8,544 bases of DNA from Bdellovibrionales bacterium (lineage in GTDB: Bacteria; Bdellovibrionota; Bdellovibrionia; Bdellovibrionales; JAMPXM01), in NCBI GenBank assembly GCA_005793615.1, contig SXRI01000358.1, positions 1 to 8,544 on the forward strand, given 5' to 3'. A model generated the notes under the pieces. The model did no database searches. It was not told the origin of the DNA and saw only the letters and a list, made by a program, of their open reading frames with translations. The translations under genes were made by a program, and so were the position numbers. Shown piece by piece: positions 1 through 6,257 of the stretch. Each line of letters begins with the position of its first letter. Within the stretch, counting starts at the first letter, position 1.

Positions 1-1280
1 GCAAACTCTTTCGCGGTCTCGCCGGCACTTAAGTCCTTTCCCTTAACTTCCATACCGACAATATGGGGGCCATTGGGATGAAACTCGACCTTCTCTTTGA
101 GTTCCGCGAAGTTGGCGGTCGAGTTATCCGTTTGCACCAAAGGCTCCACTTTCAACGTAGCGGCCGCCTCGGGCGCCTTTTTCAAACTCGACGCAAGCTG
201 AAAGAGCGCGATTTCGTTTCCGGCTGACTTAAATGCTCGCGTGATCTCACTTGCCGTCGAAAACTCCGTACCTAGCACCATTGATGGCGCGCCTTTCATC
301 GCCTGCGAGCGGAGGTCGAGAACGTAGTCATTGTTGAACTCGACGCCAAAAGTTTTGGTCAGTTGCGCAAGGTTCTGTTTAGTTCCCGGATCGAGCGCCA
401 GAAATAGCCGTCCACCGGCGCGCACGTATTCGCGCAGGGCCTGGATTTCATCTACAAGAAACTGTTGCATCGGACCGACAACGGCGACAACATCGGCATC
501 CTCGGGAACCTTATTCTTGGTTTCAAAAAGCGCCAGACTCTTGACCTCATATGAAACCGACAGATTGTCTCTCAGAGTCGCAAGGCCGCGAGCTGCTTTT
601 TCTTCAAGCAACAATTCACCATGGCCGCGCGTGAAGTAGATATTCTTTTTCTTTTCACGCGCCAGTTTCATCAGCGCACGCGTGATACTTTCTTCCGTCG
701 GCGGATCGACCTTCAGTCGACGTTCACCTTGTGTGACATAGACTGCATAGGGGCCAAGGTTGAAGTCAAACTTCTGCGCGACGTCCGGGCGCTGCAAAAC
801 ATCATAGGTCACGAGTTTGATCTTACTATTGACGTTGCGGTACATGTCCGTGAGGTCGCGTACTGAACGCTGTAAATTCTCAACCTGCTGAGCTTCTTTA
901 CCGAGTAACAACACCAGTTCTGTTTCGGCCTTCACCGCCTGCGCTACCTTGCGCGACTGATCAGAAAGAGAATTGTAGCTTTCCTGACTCCAGTCCATTT
1001 TCTTTTCGTAACGATTCGCGAGCATATTCACACAAGTCACCGCAACAACCGCGATCAGCACCTGAGCCCCGGTGTTCATCCCGTACTTGGTTGAGCGCAT
1101 AAAGGCGATCTCTTTCAGCACACGCCATTCTTTGAATACGCCGAACGTGAAAAACGCCAAGAACATTCCTAGCGGCAGCCAAAATGACGAGTGCCAACCG
1201 CCGTACGCTAAGCGACTCACGCCCAAAATCACGAAAGCTAAGAGCGAAAAAAGAAATATTACTTTACCTGCTTTTGTCAT
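1..1280 (-). CDS. GldG-like ABC transporter auxiliary membrane protein (partial, C-terminus beyond window)
   Basis: The frame opens with ATG at 1280 and stays open to the left edge, giving 426 complete codons without a stop, so the C-terminus is missing. Three hydrophobic segments are visible at about residues 6-24, 32-49 and 71-88. A large extracytoplasmic domain follows, containing TRGHGE (217-222) and a GGRLFLALDP stretch (289-298). Both match the signature of the GldG / ABC_transp_aux family (compare TGHGE and LLLLDP in relatives). Members are the auxiliary membrane subunit of Gld-type ABC complexes; in Bacteroidota the GldA-GldF-GldG set is needed for gliding, elsewhere the cargo is unknown. 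The three-helix N-terminus resembles, from memory, the version found outside Bacteroidota. The gene starts 6 bp after the permease stop and its GGAG site lies inside the permease's last codons, so it is the third gene of the operon. A DUF4340-type gene commonly follows, but that would be outside the window. Confidence 0.88.
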   Translation of the reverse strand, partial: MTKAGKVIFLFSLLAFVILGVSRLAYGGWHSSFWLPLGMFLAFFTFGVFKEWRVLKEIAFMRSTKYGMNTGAQVLIAVVAVTCVNMLANRYEKKMDWSQESYNSLSDQSRKVAQAVKAETELVLLLGKEAQQVENLQRSVRDLTDMYRNVNSKIKLVTYDVLQRPDVAQKFDFNLGPYAVYVTQGERRLKVDPPTEESITRALMKLAREKKKNIYFTRGHGELLLEEKAARGLATLRDNLSVSYEVKSLALFETKNKVPEDADVVAVVGPMQQFLVDEIQALREYVRAGGRLFLALDPGTKQNLAQLTKTFGVEFNNDYVLDLRSQAMKGAPSMVLGTEFSTASEITRAFKSAGNEIALFQLASSLKKAPEAAATLKVEPLVQTDNSTANFAELKEKVEFHPNGPHIVGMEVKGKDLSAGETAKEF

Positions 1281-1286
1281 ATTCGC

Positions 1287-2063
1287 TTATCTCCAGCGCG
1301 CCGACTCAACCACTTGGCGAGTCAGGAAGGTGAACAAAAACACCAGACTGAGCATAAAGACGACTCCAGAAAGACTGACATTACCCTTCATAAAGTTCTG
1401 CAGGTGTTCTCCAACATTGAGATGCTCGATGATCGTACGCTCGGTTGCGTCCGAAGAGCGATCCGCAAGCACGCCGACAAACCAAAGCATCACATTAAAC
1501 ACCAACGCCAAAACAACCGCCACCACAGCACTTTGCGTGAGACTCGAAGCAAAAATTCCTACCGCTACATAGGCGGCACTCAGAAGCGCAAGTCCCAATA
1601 AACTAGATGCAAAAGGACCCCAATCCATGGCGCCAAAGAACGCCAGACTGACGGGATACAAAGCTCCGATGGCGAGCAAAGCCCAGGCCGTACCGACACC
1701 CGCGATCAGCTTTCCGATCACGATTTCGGTTGAGGTCACAGGGGCCGTGAGCAGAAGATCGAAAGTACGATTTCGTTTTTCCTCGGTGAAAAGTCGCATC
1801 GTAAATGCCGACACCGCGAAGATCATAATCAGATTCACCATCGATAGATGCGGGAAAATGACATAAAAGTGCACCGGCAGGCCACCGCTCTCGCGCCCCT
1901 GCGATTGCATCATTTGCATTGATGACTGAAAGATAAAATCAGCCAAACGACTGGAAAACAGCAAAAACCAAATCAGCGAACAGATGCCAGAAACCACGTA
2001 AAAAAGCGGACTCACGAAAATATTGCGCAGATCCTTACTCGCAATGATGAACGCGCCATTCAT
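1287..2063 (-). CDS. ABC-2 type permease, GldF-like
   Basis: A 258-residue integral inner-membrane protein with about six hydrophobic segments (roughly 20-37, 72-92, 121-143, 152-174, 177-200 and 232-249). After the second segment comes EEKRNRTFDLLLTAPVT (94-110), the cytoplasmic motif typical of the GldF/NosY branch of ABC-2 permeases (EEK..GT.ELLLTSPV in relatives). The length is usual for the family. It should form the membrane channel with the ATPase encoded immediately upstream: the genes overlap by 4 bp (ATG of this gene within the ATPase stop, 2060-2063). A strong AAGGAG (2071-2076) lies 7 nt before the start and fixes it. The GldG-like subunit follows 6 bp downstream. The substrate cannot be read from the sequence; Gld-like sets are linked to gliding in Bacteroidota but are also widespread in non-gliding bacteria. 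Confidence 0.9.
   Translation of the reverse strand: MNGAFIIASKDLRNIFVSPLFYVVSGICSLIWFLLFSSRLADFIFQSSMQMMQSQGRESGGLPVHFYVIFPHLSMVNLIMIFAVSAFTMRLFTEEKRNRTFDLLLTAPVTSTEIVIGKLIAGVGTAWALLAIGALYPVSLAFFGAMDWGPFASSLLGLALLSAAYVAVGIFASSLTQSAVVAVVLALVFNVMLWFVGVLADRSSDATERTIIEHLNVGEHLQNFMKGNVSLSGVVFMLSLVFLFTFLTRQVVESARWR
1291..1294 (-). promoter_or_regulatory. Ribosome binding site of the GldG-like gene, inside the permease gene
   Basis: GGAG on the minus strand, 10 nt before the ATG at 1280, overlapping the final Trp-Arg-stop codons of the permease. This supports the ATG choice and translational coupling of the two genes. Confidence 0.6.
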
Positions 2064-3019
2064 GTCAATGCTCCTTCTTTAAGCTGAGATTCCTCGCTCG
2101 TCGTCAGTTTCAGGAATACATCTTCGAGATTGAACGCCTCTTCACGTAGTTCAAGTAAACCAACCCCGGAGGTCACGACCACGCCGGCCACAGCCTGCGC
2201 CACTTCCTTTGAGCCATCGGTATCAATCTCATAGCGGTCTGCGTCTTTGAGCTGCACAGCGCGCACGCCGCCTATTTTTTGAAGCTGCGCTTTGAGATCG
2301 TCGCTCGCGCGACCAACGCGTACAAACACTCGGCTTGCCGCCTGCGACTGTGACACCCGACGCCCCAGACTTTCAAGAGAATCCTCAGCGACAATTTTGC
2401 CGCGATTGATGATGATGATCCGTTCACACGTTGCCTGAACTTCCGGGAGAATATGCGTCGATAAGATAATCGTATGATGTCCCTTTAGTTCAGCAATCAG
2501 CGTGCGAACTTCCGCCACCTGCCGCGGATCAAGACCGACAGTCGGTTCATCAAGGATCAAGACTTCAGGATCAGAAACGAGAGCTTGTGAAATACCGACC
2601 CTTTGCCGATAGCCCTTGGAGAGGTTCTGGATAAGCCTTTTTCGAACTTCACCGAGCTGAGTTTTTTCGATGGCCCGCTCGACAAGCGATGCGATTCGTG
2701 AGCGCTCGACCTTTTTGAGGCGAGCTACAAAACGCAAATAATCCTCTACGGTCATTTCACCATAGAGTGGCGGCGTTTCCGGCAGATAACCGATGCGTCT
2801 TTTTACCTCGAGGGGATTTTCAAAGACGTCAAATCCAGCAACACTGGCTGTGCCCGAAGTTGGCGGCATGAATCCAGTGATAATTCGCATGGTCGTCGTC
2901 TTACCCGCGCCATTGGGCCCGAGAAAGCCAACAACTTCACCTTTTCTGACTGAAAACGAAATATGATCGACGGCCTTATGCGGCCCATAGGACTTGGTCA
3001 GCCCACGCACTTCAATCAT
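2060..3019 (-). CDS. ABC transporter ATP-binding protein, GldA-like
   Basis: A 319-residue ABC ATPase with every catalytic motif intact: Walker A GPNGAGKTT (34-42), a Q-loop region reading YLPETPPLY (78-86), signature LSKGYRQRVG (133-142), Walker B VLILDEP (153-159), D-loop GLDP (162-165) and switch His189 in STHIL. The Glu in place of Gln at the Q-loop (Glu81) is usual for the GldA-like branch, so it is not a defect. After about residue 220 comes an extra C-terminal domain of about 100 residues of the DUF4162 type, ending in the conserved NLEDVFLKLT. The protein should energise the permease encoded next. It is the first gene of the operon, with GGAGAGG (3025-3031) 5 nt before the ATG. A candidate promoter with a consensus TTGACA lies about 40-70 bp upstream. 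The transported substrate is unknown. Confidence 0.93.
   Translation of the reverse strand: MIEVRGLTKSYGPHKAVDHISFSVRKGEVVGFLGPNGAGKTTTMRIITGFMPPTSGTASVAGFDVFENPLEVKRRIGYLPETPPLYGEMTVEDYLRFVARLKKVERSRIASLVERAIEKTQLGEVRKRLIQNLSKGYRQRVGISQALVSDPEVLILDEPTVGLDPRQVAEVRTLIAELKGHHTIILSTHILPEVQATCERIIIINRGKIVAEDSLESLGRRVSQSQAASRVFVRVGRASDDLKAQLQKIGGVRAVQLKDADRYEIDTDGSKEVAQAVAGVVVTSGVGLLELREEAFNLEDVFLKLTTSEESQLKEGALT
2071..2076 (-). promoter_or_regulatory. Ribosome binding site of the permease gene
   Basis: AAGGAG on the minus strand, 7 nt before the ATG at 2063, located inside the 3' end of the ATPase gene. It is the strongest Shine-Dalgarno sequence I noted in the window and explains efficient re-initiation at the 4-bp overlap. 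Confidence 0.7.
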
Positions 3020-3024
3020 AGACG

Positions 3025-3031
3025 CCTCTCC
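3025..3031 (-). promoter_or_regulatory. Ribosome binding site of the ABC ATPase gene
   Basis: GGAGAGG on the minus strand, 5 nt before the ATG at 3019. It supports this start and shows that the operon's first gene carries its own strong translation signal. Confidence 0.6.
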
Positions 3032-3061
3032 ACAGTAGATTCAATTCGGGTTGGTAATAGA

Positions 3062-3089
3062 ATGCTATGTCGTGTAAAACGTCTGTCAA
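3062..3089 (-). promoter_or_regulatory. Candidate sigma-70 promoter of the Gld-like ABC operon
   Basis: On the minus strand, a perfect -35 TTGACA (3084-3089) is followed after 16 nt by TAGCAT (3062-3067), a 4/6 match to the -10 consensus. Transcription would begin near 3055 and leave a leader of about 35 nt holding the Shine-Dalgarno of the ATPase gene. The position between two same-strand genes is right for a separate operon promoter. It is a motif match only. Confidence 0.42.
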
Positions 3090-3097
3090 GGACGCAG

Positions 3098-3126
3098 ATT
3101 ATAGCGCAATGCGTTTTCTTTTTGTA
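3098..3126 (-). promoter_or_regulatory. Second candidate promoter, perfect TATAAT with weak -35
   Basis: A perfect TATAAT on the minus strand (3098-3103) lies just upstream of the TTGACA element. At 17-nt spacing the -35 position reads TACAAA (3121-3126), which is weak. It could be an alternative or tandem promoter for the same ABC operon. The start site would fall near 3090, inside the other promoter, so the two would compete. Confidence 0.3.
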
Positions 3127-3138
3127 TTCGCTATCTTA

Positions 3139-3162
3139 GCTCAAGTGAGCAACAATTTGCTC
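3139..3162. repeat. Two overlapping inverted repeats downstream of the NFACT gene
   Basis: GAGCAA-CAAT-TTGCTC (3147-3162) is a perfect 6-bp stem with a 4-nt loop. GCTCA-AG-TGAGC (3139-3150) is a perfect 5-bp stem with a 2-nt loop. They share the GAGC at 3147-3150, so only one can form at a time. They lie 11-34 bp past the NFACT stop codon. On the NFACT transcript the hairpins are followed by A-rich rather than U-rich sequence, so this is not a standard intrinsic terminator. They could be an RNA 3'-end structure or a binding site upstream of the ABC promoter. Confidence 0.4.
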
Positions 3163-3172
3163 GGCGTAAAAT

Positions 3173-4510
3173 TCAAAACCGAATCGTCAATACCCGATCG
3201 TTGGTGTAGTGAACCCGCCCGAGACTATCGCCCTTAATCGGGCGCACGAAGCGGCATTCGACAATCAAAAGATCATACCTTTCGCCCTTAAGCTCGCTAG
3301 CGCGTTTCTTGAGTGATTGTTCTGCGACCCACACACCCACCTTAAGAAATTCAGCATCAGTAACAATGCGTCCCCGTGTACGCCGAAGAATCGCATGTGA
3401 ACCCGGTCGCTCGCGTAGGTGCATCCAATAGTCAAAGGGCTGCGCCTTCCGGAGCAGGCGCAGATTATCTTCAGCGGATTTTCCGATATACACCTCGAGA
3501 TCGTCAGCCACATGAAAGCGCCGCCCTCGAGCTTCACTACGGACCAAAAGACTCGCGCTTCGTTTTTTTTCCGCAGCACCGGAGCCTTCACCTCTGTTAC
3601 TTGAGACTGGACCCGTTTGTTTCAGGCGCTCAAGCTCTTTGGAAACCTCCTCAAAACGGGCGCGAGTGCCTTTCAATTTGCGAGCATTGTCTTTTGCTCT
3701 GCGAAAGCACTCTTCAATATTCCACGAAAGAGTTTGCTTAGGATTAAACAGCTCCCGCCATACCTCGGGTACATCCAGTGTCGCATGCGCCTTAAGCCAC
3801 TCACCAAGCTCAGAAAAGTCAGAGCGCGACTTCTCTTTGATTTCCTCCTCAAGTCGCAGGAGAATTTTCTCCTTTTTCTCGATTGCCTTATGCCAATCAC
3901 GCTCCCTCGAGGTGACAACCGGCACTGACTGCGCTGCCATCTTGCTGAGCGCAGAAGGTGATTGATGTAAGGCCCGCCACTGTTCTTCAATCTGCTCCCA
4001 GGTACGTACGCTTCCCGGCGCCGCTTCCGCGAAAGGCTGCGGCAGCTCCTTGGGCTTGAACTCGCAGACGGAGCGTTCGCCATCGCGGGCGATCAGATTT
4101 TGCCCATGTGGCAAGAGACGCACCTCAATCTCACAGACGCCAACCTCTTGTTCATCTTTTCCGCGCTGGAATGAAAACACCAGAATTCTCTCATGCTCCG
4201 CCAACAAACTGACGTTGAGTAAGCGACGACCGAGGAAACGCGAGCGCAAAAACAACGTCAGAGGTCGTGGAAGTTTCTTTCCCGGTGGTTTATCCTGGCG
4301 CCGTACCACGACGGAGGCACTCGGTCGCAGATCAAACCAAAGCCATATAACCGATCCGTGGTGATAAAAACCCAGACCTATTTCAGCACCGGATTCAGAA
4401 GCCGTCTGCACGCATTCTTGAAGCTGGGCCCCGACCAAAGCCTGAAGATCCTGCGCAATGAGCGCGATCTCCGCCGAAGATAGGGGTTGGAATCTGGGTT
4501 GGGTGTTCAT
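3173..4510 (-). CDS. NFACT-family protein (RqcH/FbpA-like), short form
   Basis: 445 residues from the ATG at 4510; an in-frame TTG at 4516 adds two residues, and neither start has a clear Shine-Dalgarno. Domain order: a reduced NFACT-N region (about 1-155) including PLTLFLRSRFLG (83-94); charged helices likely to form the coiled-coil middle domain (about 205-231 and 264-298); and a C-terminal NFACT-R/DUF814 domain (about 324-445) with YIGKSAEDNLRLLRKA, the block FDYWMHLRERPGSHAIL and a KGDSLGRVHYT ending. RqcH proteins bind stalled 50S subunits with peptidyl-tRNA and recruit tRNA-Ala for alanine tailing. The usual length is about 570 residues; the shortfall matches the absence of the helix-hairpin-helix part, replaced by a short linker (about 155-200). 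The position of the tRNA-binding Asp-Arg pair of RqcH reads Glu107-Arg108. Family membership is firm; tailing activity is uncertain. Confidence 0.85.
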   Translation of the reverse strand: MNTQPRFQPLSSAEIALIAQDLQALVGAQLQECVQTASESGAEIGLGFYHHGSVIWLWFDLRPSASVVVRRQDKPPGKKLPRPLTLFLRSRFLGRRLLNVSLLAEHERILVFSFQRGKDEQEVGVCEIEVRLLPHGQNLIARDGERSVCEFKPKELPQPFAEAAPGSVRTWEQIEEQWRALHQSPSALSKMAAQSVPVVTSRERDWHKAIEKKEKILLRLEEEIKEKSRSDFSELGEWLKAHATLDVPEVWRELFNPKQTLSWNIEECFRRAKDNARKLKGTRARFEEVSKELERLKQTGPVSSNRGEGSGAAEKKRSASLLVRSEARGRRFHVADDLEVYIGKSAEDNLRLLRKAQPFDYWMHLRERPGSHAILRRTRGRIVTDAEFLKVGVWVAEQSLKKRASELKGERYDLLIVECRFVRPIKGDSLGRVHYTNDRVLTIRF

Positions 4511-4524
4511 TGCCAAATAAATCT

Positions 4525-4938
4525 ATGCCCCGCGCACGAGAAAGAAAAGACAGTTCTGCGCCAGACCTCAATTTTCCTCAGCGAAATTCCGAATATCTCT
4601 ATGAAATGAATTCGGACACAGATCTACTCTACAGCATTTTCGAACACTATCTCTTCAACGCTCTGGTTGAAAATGAAACTACCGATGAGTTCCTATCTGT
4701 CGTGGTCCGCGATTACCTTCAACGCCTATCGCTGCGTGGAGCAATCCCTTTCGAGCACGTGGCCGGGATCGAGCTTGACGTACGTGATGAAGTTCTCGAT
4801 ATGCTGAGAAAAAAGACCTACGGGCACTACAGTCTCACCGCGTTTCGCAAAGCACATTTGGGAAATTCTGAAAAAAAGGCTAAAGCGTCGCCCGCTCAAA
4901 CAGACCCTGCGGCACGTCGCTCGCGCCGCGCAAGCTAA
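4525..4938 (+). CDS. Small protein of unknown function
   Basis: I do not recognise this protein. From the ATG at 4525 it has 137 residues. Other in-frame starts are TTG at 4510 (overlapping the NFACT start) and ATG at 4606 (110 residues); none has a clear Shine-Dalgarno. The middle (about 29-112) looks like a compact mainly helical domain, with acidic and aromatic stretches such as DTDLLYSIFEHYLFNALVE, then FLSVVVRDYLQRL and DVRDEVLDMLRKKTYGHYSL. The last 25 residues are rich in Lys, Arg and Ala and probably disordered; the first 20 are also highly charged. There is no signal peptide or membrane segment, so it is probably cytoplasmic. It is divergent from the NFACT gene and convergent with the lipoprotein gene, whose stop lies 1 bp away. 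The coherent hydrophobic pattern makes a real gene more likely than a chance frame. Confidence 0.62.
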   Translation: MPRARERKDSSAPDLNFPQRNSEYLYEMNSDTDLLYSIFEHYLFNALVENETTDEFLSVVVRDYLQRLSLRGAIPFEHVAGIELDVRDEVLDMLRKKTYGHYSLTAFRKAHLGNSEKKAKASPAQTDPAARRSRRAS

Positions 4939-4939
4939 A

Positions 4940-6127
4940 CTACTTTTTATTCTCAGTCACTGGACCGGCGCCATCACTTGTCGTTTGAAGTTTCGCCGCC
5001 TCATCCTCAGACAACATCTTTTCTGTGGAATTTTCAGTCGATATCTCCGTGGCCTGGGGATCCTTACCGTCCGTGTCGAGAGGGTTGGCGGGCGCCTTAT
5101 CTGGCTCTAGAGCAGAGTTGACAGTCTTAGTTTGATTCTGCTCGGCTTCTTTTAGCGCAGCTTCAAAAGACGAAATCTCCTGGCATTTCGCTCCTGCCGG
5201 TCCGGCGGCAGAATTTCCAACAGAATTACTAGCAGAATTGCCATTGAGATTGTTGAGCGCGGCACTTCGGCGCGACCGCAGAGCGAACCTTTGGTTACCT
5301 GTCAAGTTAGCTGTCGCCTGCACTGTATCACCCGGATCAGCCGGGCAAGCGATGATACGGTAGACACCTTCGGGAGTCGTGCGACTGAAGACAAGGCGAA
5401 TCGTCAGTTTCTTTTGCTGCGAGGCCTCTGCCAAAAGCACATAGAGGTTATTGCACTTGGGATCGTCACACACAGCCTGGATCGCATAATGATCGTTGGT
5501 TAAACCTTTACTCGATTTTTGTAGGTTCAGATCGAGCCTCTGACCTGGCAAACCCTCGGATTTCGGGGCTGCTGCGGCGGCGGCCGTATCGGCCACCATT
5601 TGGTCTGTCTCTATTTCAGAGAGATTGTGTTCGCCACCTTGCGCCTTCGTCGAACGACTTGCGCGACTCGGAGCTGGCGCTGTTACCGGTGCCGCAGCCG
5701 GAATCGGTGCTGCTGCAGCTCCAGGTGCTGCCGGTGCCGGAGCTTGCGCTTTACCCGGCAATACACTTCCCTCCGCAACCACCTTGCGCGCCAAGGAAGC
5801 ATTTGAGGGATCGCCGACCAAGAAGGAAACCGTCACCGCGAATTCCTTGCCTTCTACGCCATCAGGAATTGCCGTCGCAGATACGCCCATCAACCGAGCC
5901 GCAAGCTCAGCATCATCGGCTCGTGAAAAATATTTTCTTGCAGAGAGTTTTCCGAGTACGGGTGGAGTATGACCTCGTGAGATCAGCTCCTTACCGCCAC
6001 CCTGTTTTCCACAGGCCACCACAAGGCCAAGCATGGCCAAACCACCGACCGCTATAGGCAATAACCGGATCGACCAGGCAAAGGATTTTGGTATGGTGCC
6101 GCGCACTTTCATCGAAGGCCGTTTCAT
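4940..6127 (-). CDS. Putative lipoprotein of unknown function with Ala/Pro-rich linker
   Basis: 395 residues from the ATG at 6127, chosen because GGGAG lies 7 nt upstream; the frame reaches back to a TTG at 6202, but that would bury the signal peptide. A basic N-region, a hydrophobic core (about 23-38) and the lipobox LVVAC (Cys39) predict signal peptidase II cleavage. The residue after Cys39 is Gly, which fits Lol-dependent outer-membrane sorting if the cell is diderm. Then follow a first domain (about 50-125), a low-complexity Ala/Pro linker (128-153), a six-alanine run (182-187), a second domain (about 195-290) with three cysteines (220, 225, 261), an Asn/Ser/Gly stretch (about 293-312), Cys315, and an acidic Thr/Glu/Lys-rich tail to the end. 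I recognise no family. It stands alone, 130 bp after the chemoreceptor gene and convergent with the small gene at 4525-4938. Envelope location is well supported; function is unknown. Confidence 0.8.
   Translation of the reverse strand: MKRPSMKVRGTIPKSFAWSIRLLPIAVGGLAMLGLVVACGKQGGGKELISRGHTPPVLGKLSARKYFSRADDAELAARLMGVSATAIPDGVEGKEFAVTVSFLVGDPSNASLARKVVAEGSVLPGKAQAPAPAAPGAAAAPIPAAAPVTAPAPSRASRSTKAQGGEHNLSEIETDQMVADTAAAAAAPKSEGLPGQRLDLNLQKSSKGLTNDHYAIQAVCDDPKCNNLYVLLAEASQQKKLTIRLVFSRTTPEGVYRIIACPADPGDTVQATANLTGNQRFALRSRRSAALNNLNGNSASNSVGNSAAGPAGAKCQEISSFEAALKEAEQNQTKTVNSALEPDKAPANPLDTDGKDPQATEISTENSTEKMLSEDEAAKLQTTSDGAGPVTENKK
5669..5746 (-). repeat. Low-complexity Ala/Pro coding repeat within the lipoprotein gene
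   Basis: Irregular repetition of GCx and CCx codons encodes residues 128-153 of the lipoprotein, composed almost only of Ala and Pro with a few Gly, Ile, Val and Thr. The copies are degenerate in codon choice, so this is protein-level low complexity (a flexible periplasmic linker) rather than an exact DNA tandem array. Such tracts often differ in length between strains. Confidence 0.6.
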
Positions 6128-6134
6128 TCGTCTG

Positions 6135-6139
6135 CTCCC
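6135..6139 (-). promoter_or_regulatory. Ribosome binding site deciding the lipoprotein start
   Basis: GGGAG on the minus strand, 7 nt before the ATG at 6127. It selects this ATG over the upstream TTG (6202) and over a second ATG five codons downstream (6112), which has no such site. Confidence 0.6.
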
Positions 6140-6182
6140 TGATTGGTATACACACCTTCGAGAAAGCAAGCCTAAAGCCAGC

Positions 6183-6213
6183 AAATTCACTTTGAATTTC
6201 AATGATTTGAATT
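6183..6213. repeat. AT-rich block with inverted and direct repeats upstream of the lipoprotein gene
   Basis: AAATTC-ACTTT-GAATTT (6183-6199) is a perfect 6-bp inverted repeat with a 5-nt loop. TTTGAATT occurs twice, at 6191-6198 and 6206-6213, offset by 15 bp. The block is much richer in A and T than the flanking genes and lies 56-86 bp upstream of the lipoprotein ATG, where a promoter or operator would be expected. I could not identify a convincing -10/-35 pair in it. Confidence 0.35.
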
Positions 6214-6222
6214 ACACCCCCC

Positions 6223-6239
6223 TGTCAAAGAATTTGACA
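6223..6239. repeat. Perfect inverted repeat between the chemoreceptor and lipoprotein genes
   Basis: TGTCAAA-GAA-TTTGACA is a 7-bp perfect inverted repeat with a 3-nt loop. Past a 2-nt mismatch the flanking C-run and the following CAGGG could extend it. It lies 19-35 bp beyond the chemoreceptor stop codon (6258-6260), so it may be a 3'-end hairpin of that mRNA. No U-run follows in that direction, so it is a poor intrinsic terminator. The minus-strand arm also reads TTGACA, a consensus -35, but I found no good -10 at 16-18 nt; the best, AATCAT, is at 15 nt. An operator role is equally possible. Confidence 0.4.
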
Positions 6240-6257
6240 CCAGGGCCGAAAAACGTT

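Noticed and set aside
331..866. Plus-strand open frames opposite the GldG-like gene
   Set aside because: The minus strand here encodes a continuous protein with family signatures, and the plus frames give low-complexity Ser/Arg-rich products with no domain.
1072..1866. Plus-strand frames opposite the GldG-like gene's 5' end and the permease
   Set aside because: They mirror a clear six-helix permease and the GldG-like N-terminus; the products have no recognisable fold and are rich in Thr, Arg and Lys as expected of antisense shadows.
3139..3162. Intrinsic terminator for the NFACT gene
   Set aside because: The hairpins are short and in the direction of transcription are followed by A-rich sequence instead of a U-run.
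3376..3965. Several overlapping plus-strand frames inside the NFACT gene
   Set aside because: The minus strand carries the conserved NFACT-R and coiled-coil sequence; the antisense frames overlap one another and show no domain.
5669..5746. CRISPR or minisatellite array
   Set aside because: There are no exact repeat units or spacers; the repetition is degenerate Ala/Pro coding sequence in frame with the lipoprotein.
6128..6202. A 25-residue N-terminal extension of the lipoprotein starting at TTG 6202
   Set aside because: The start codon is weak, the Shine-Dalgarno lies at 6135-6139 inside it, and the extension would move the signal peptide away from the N-terminus.
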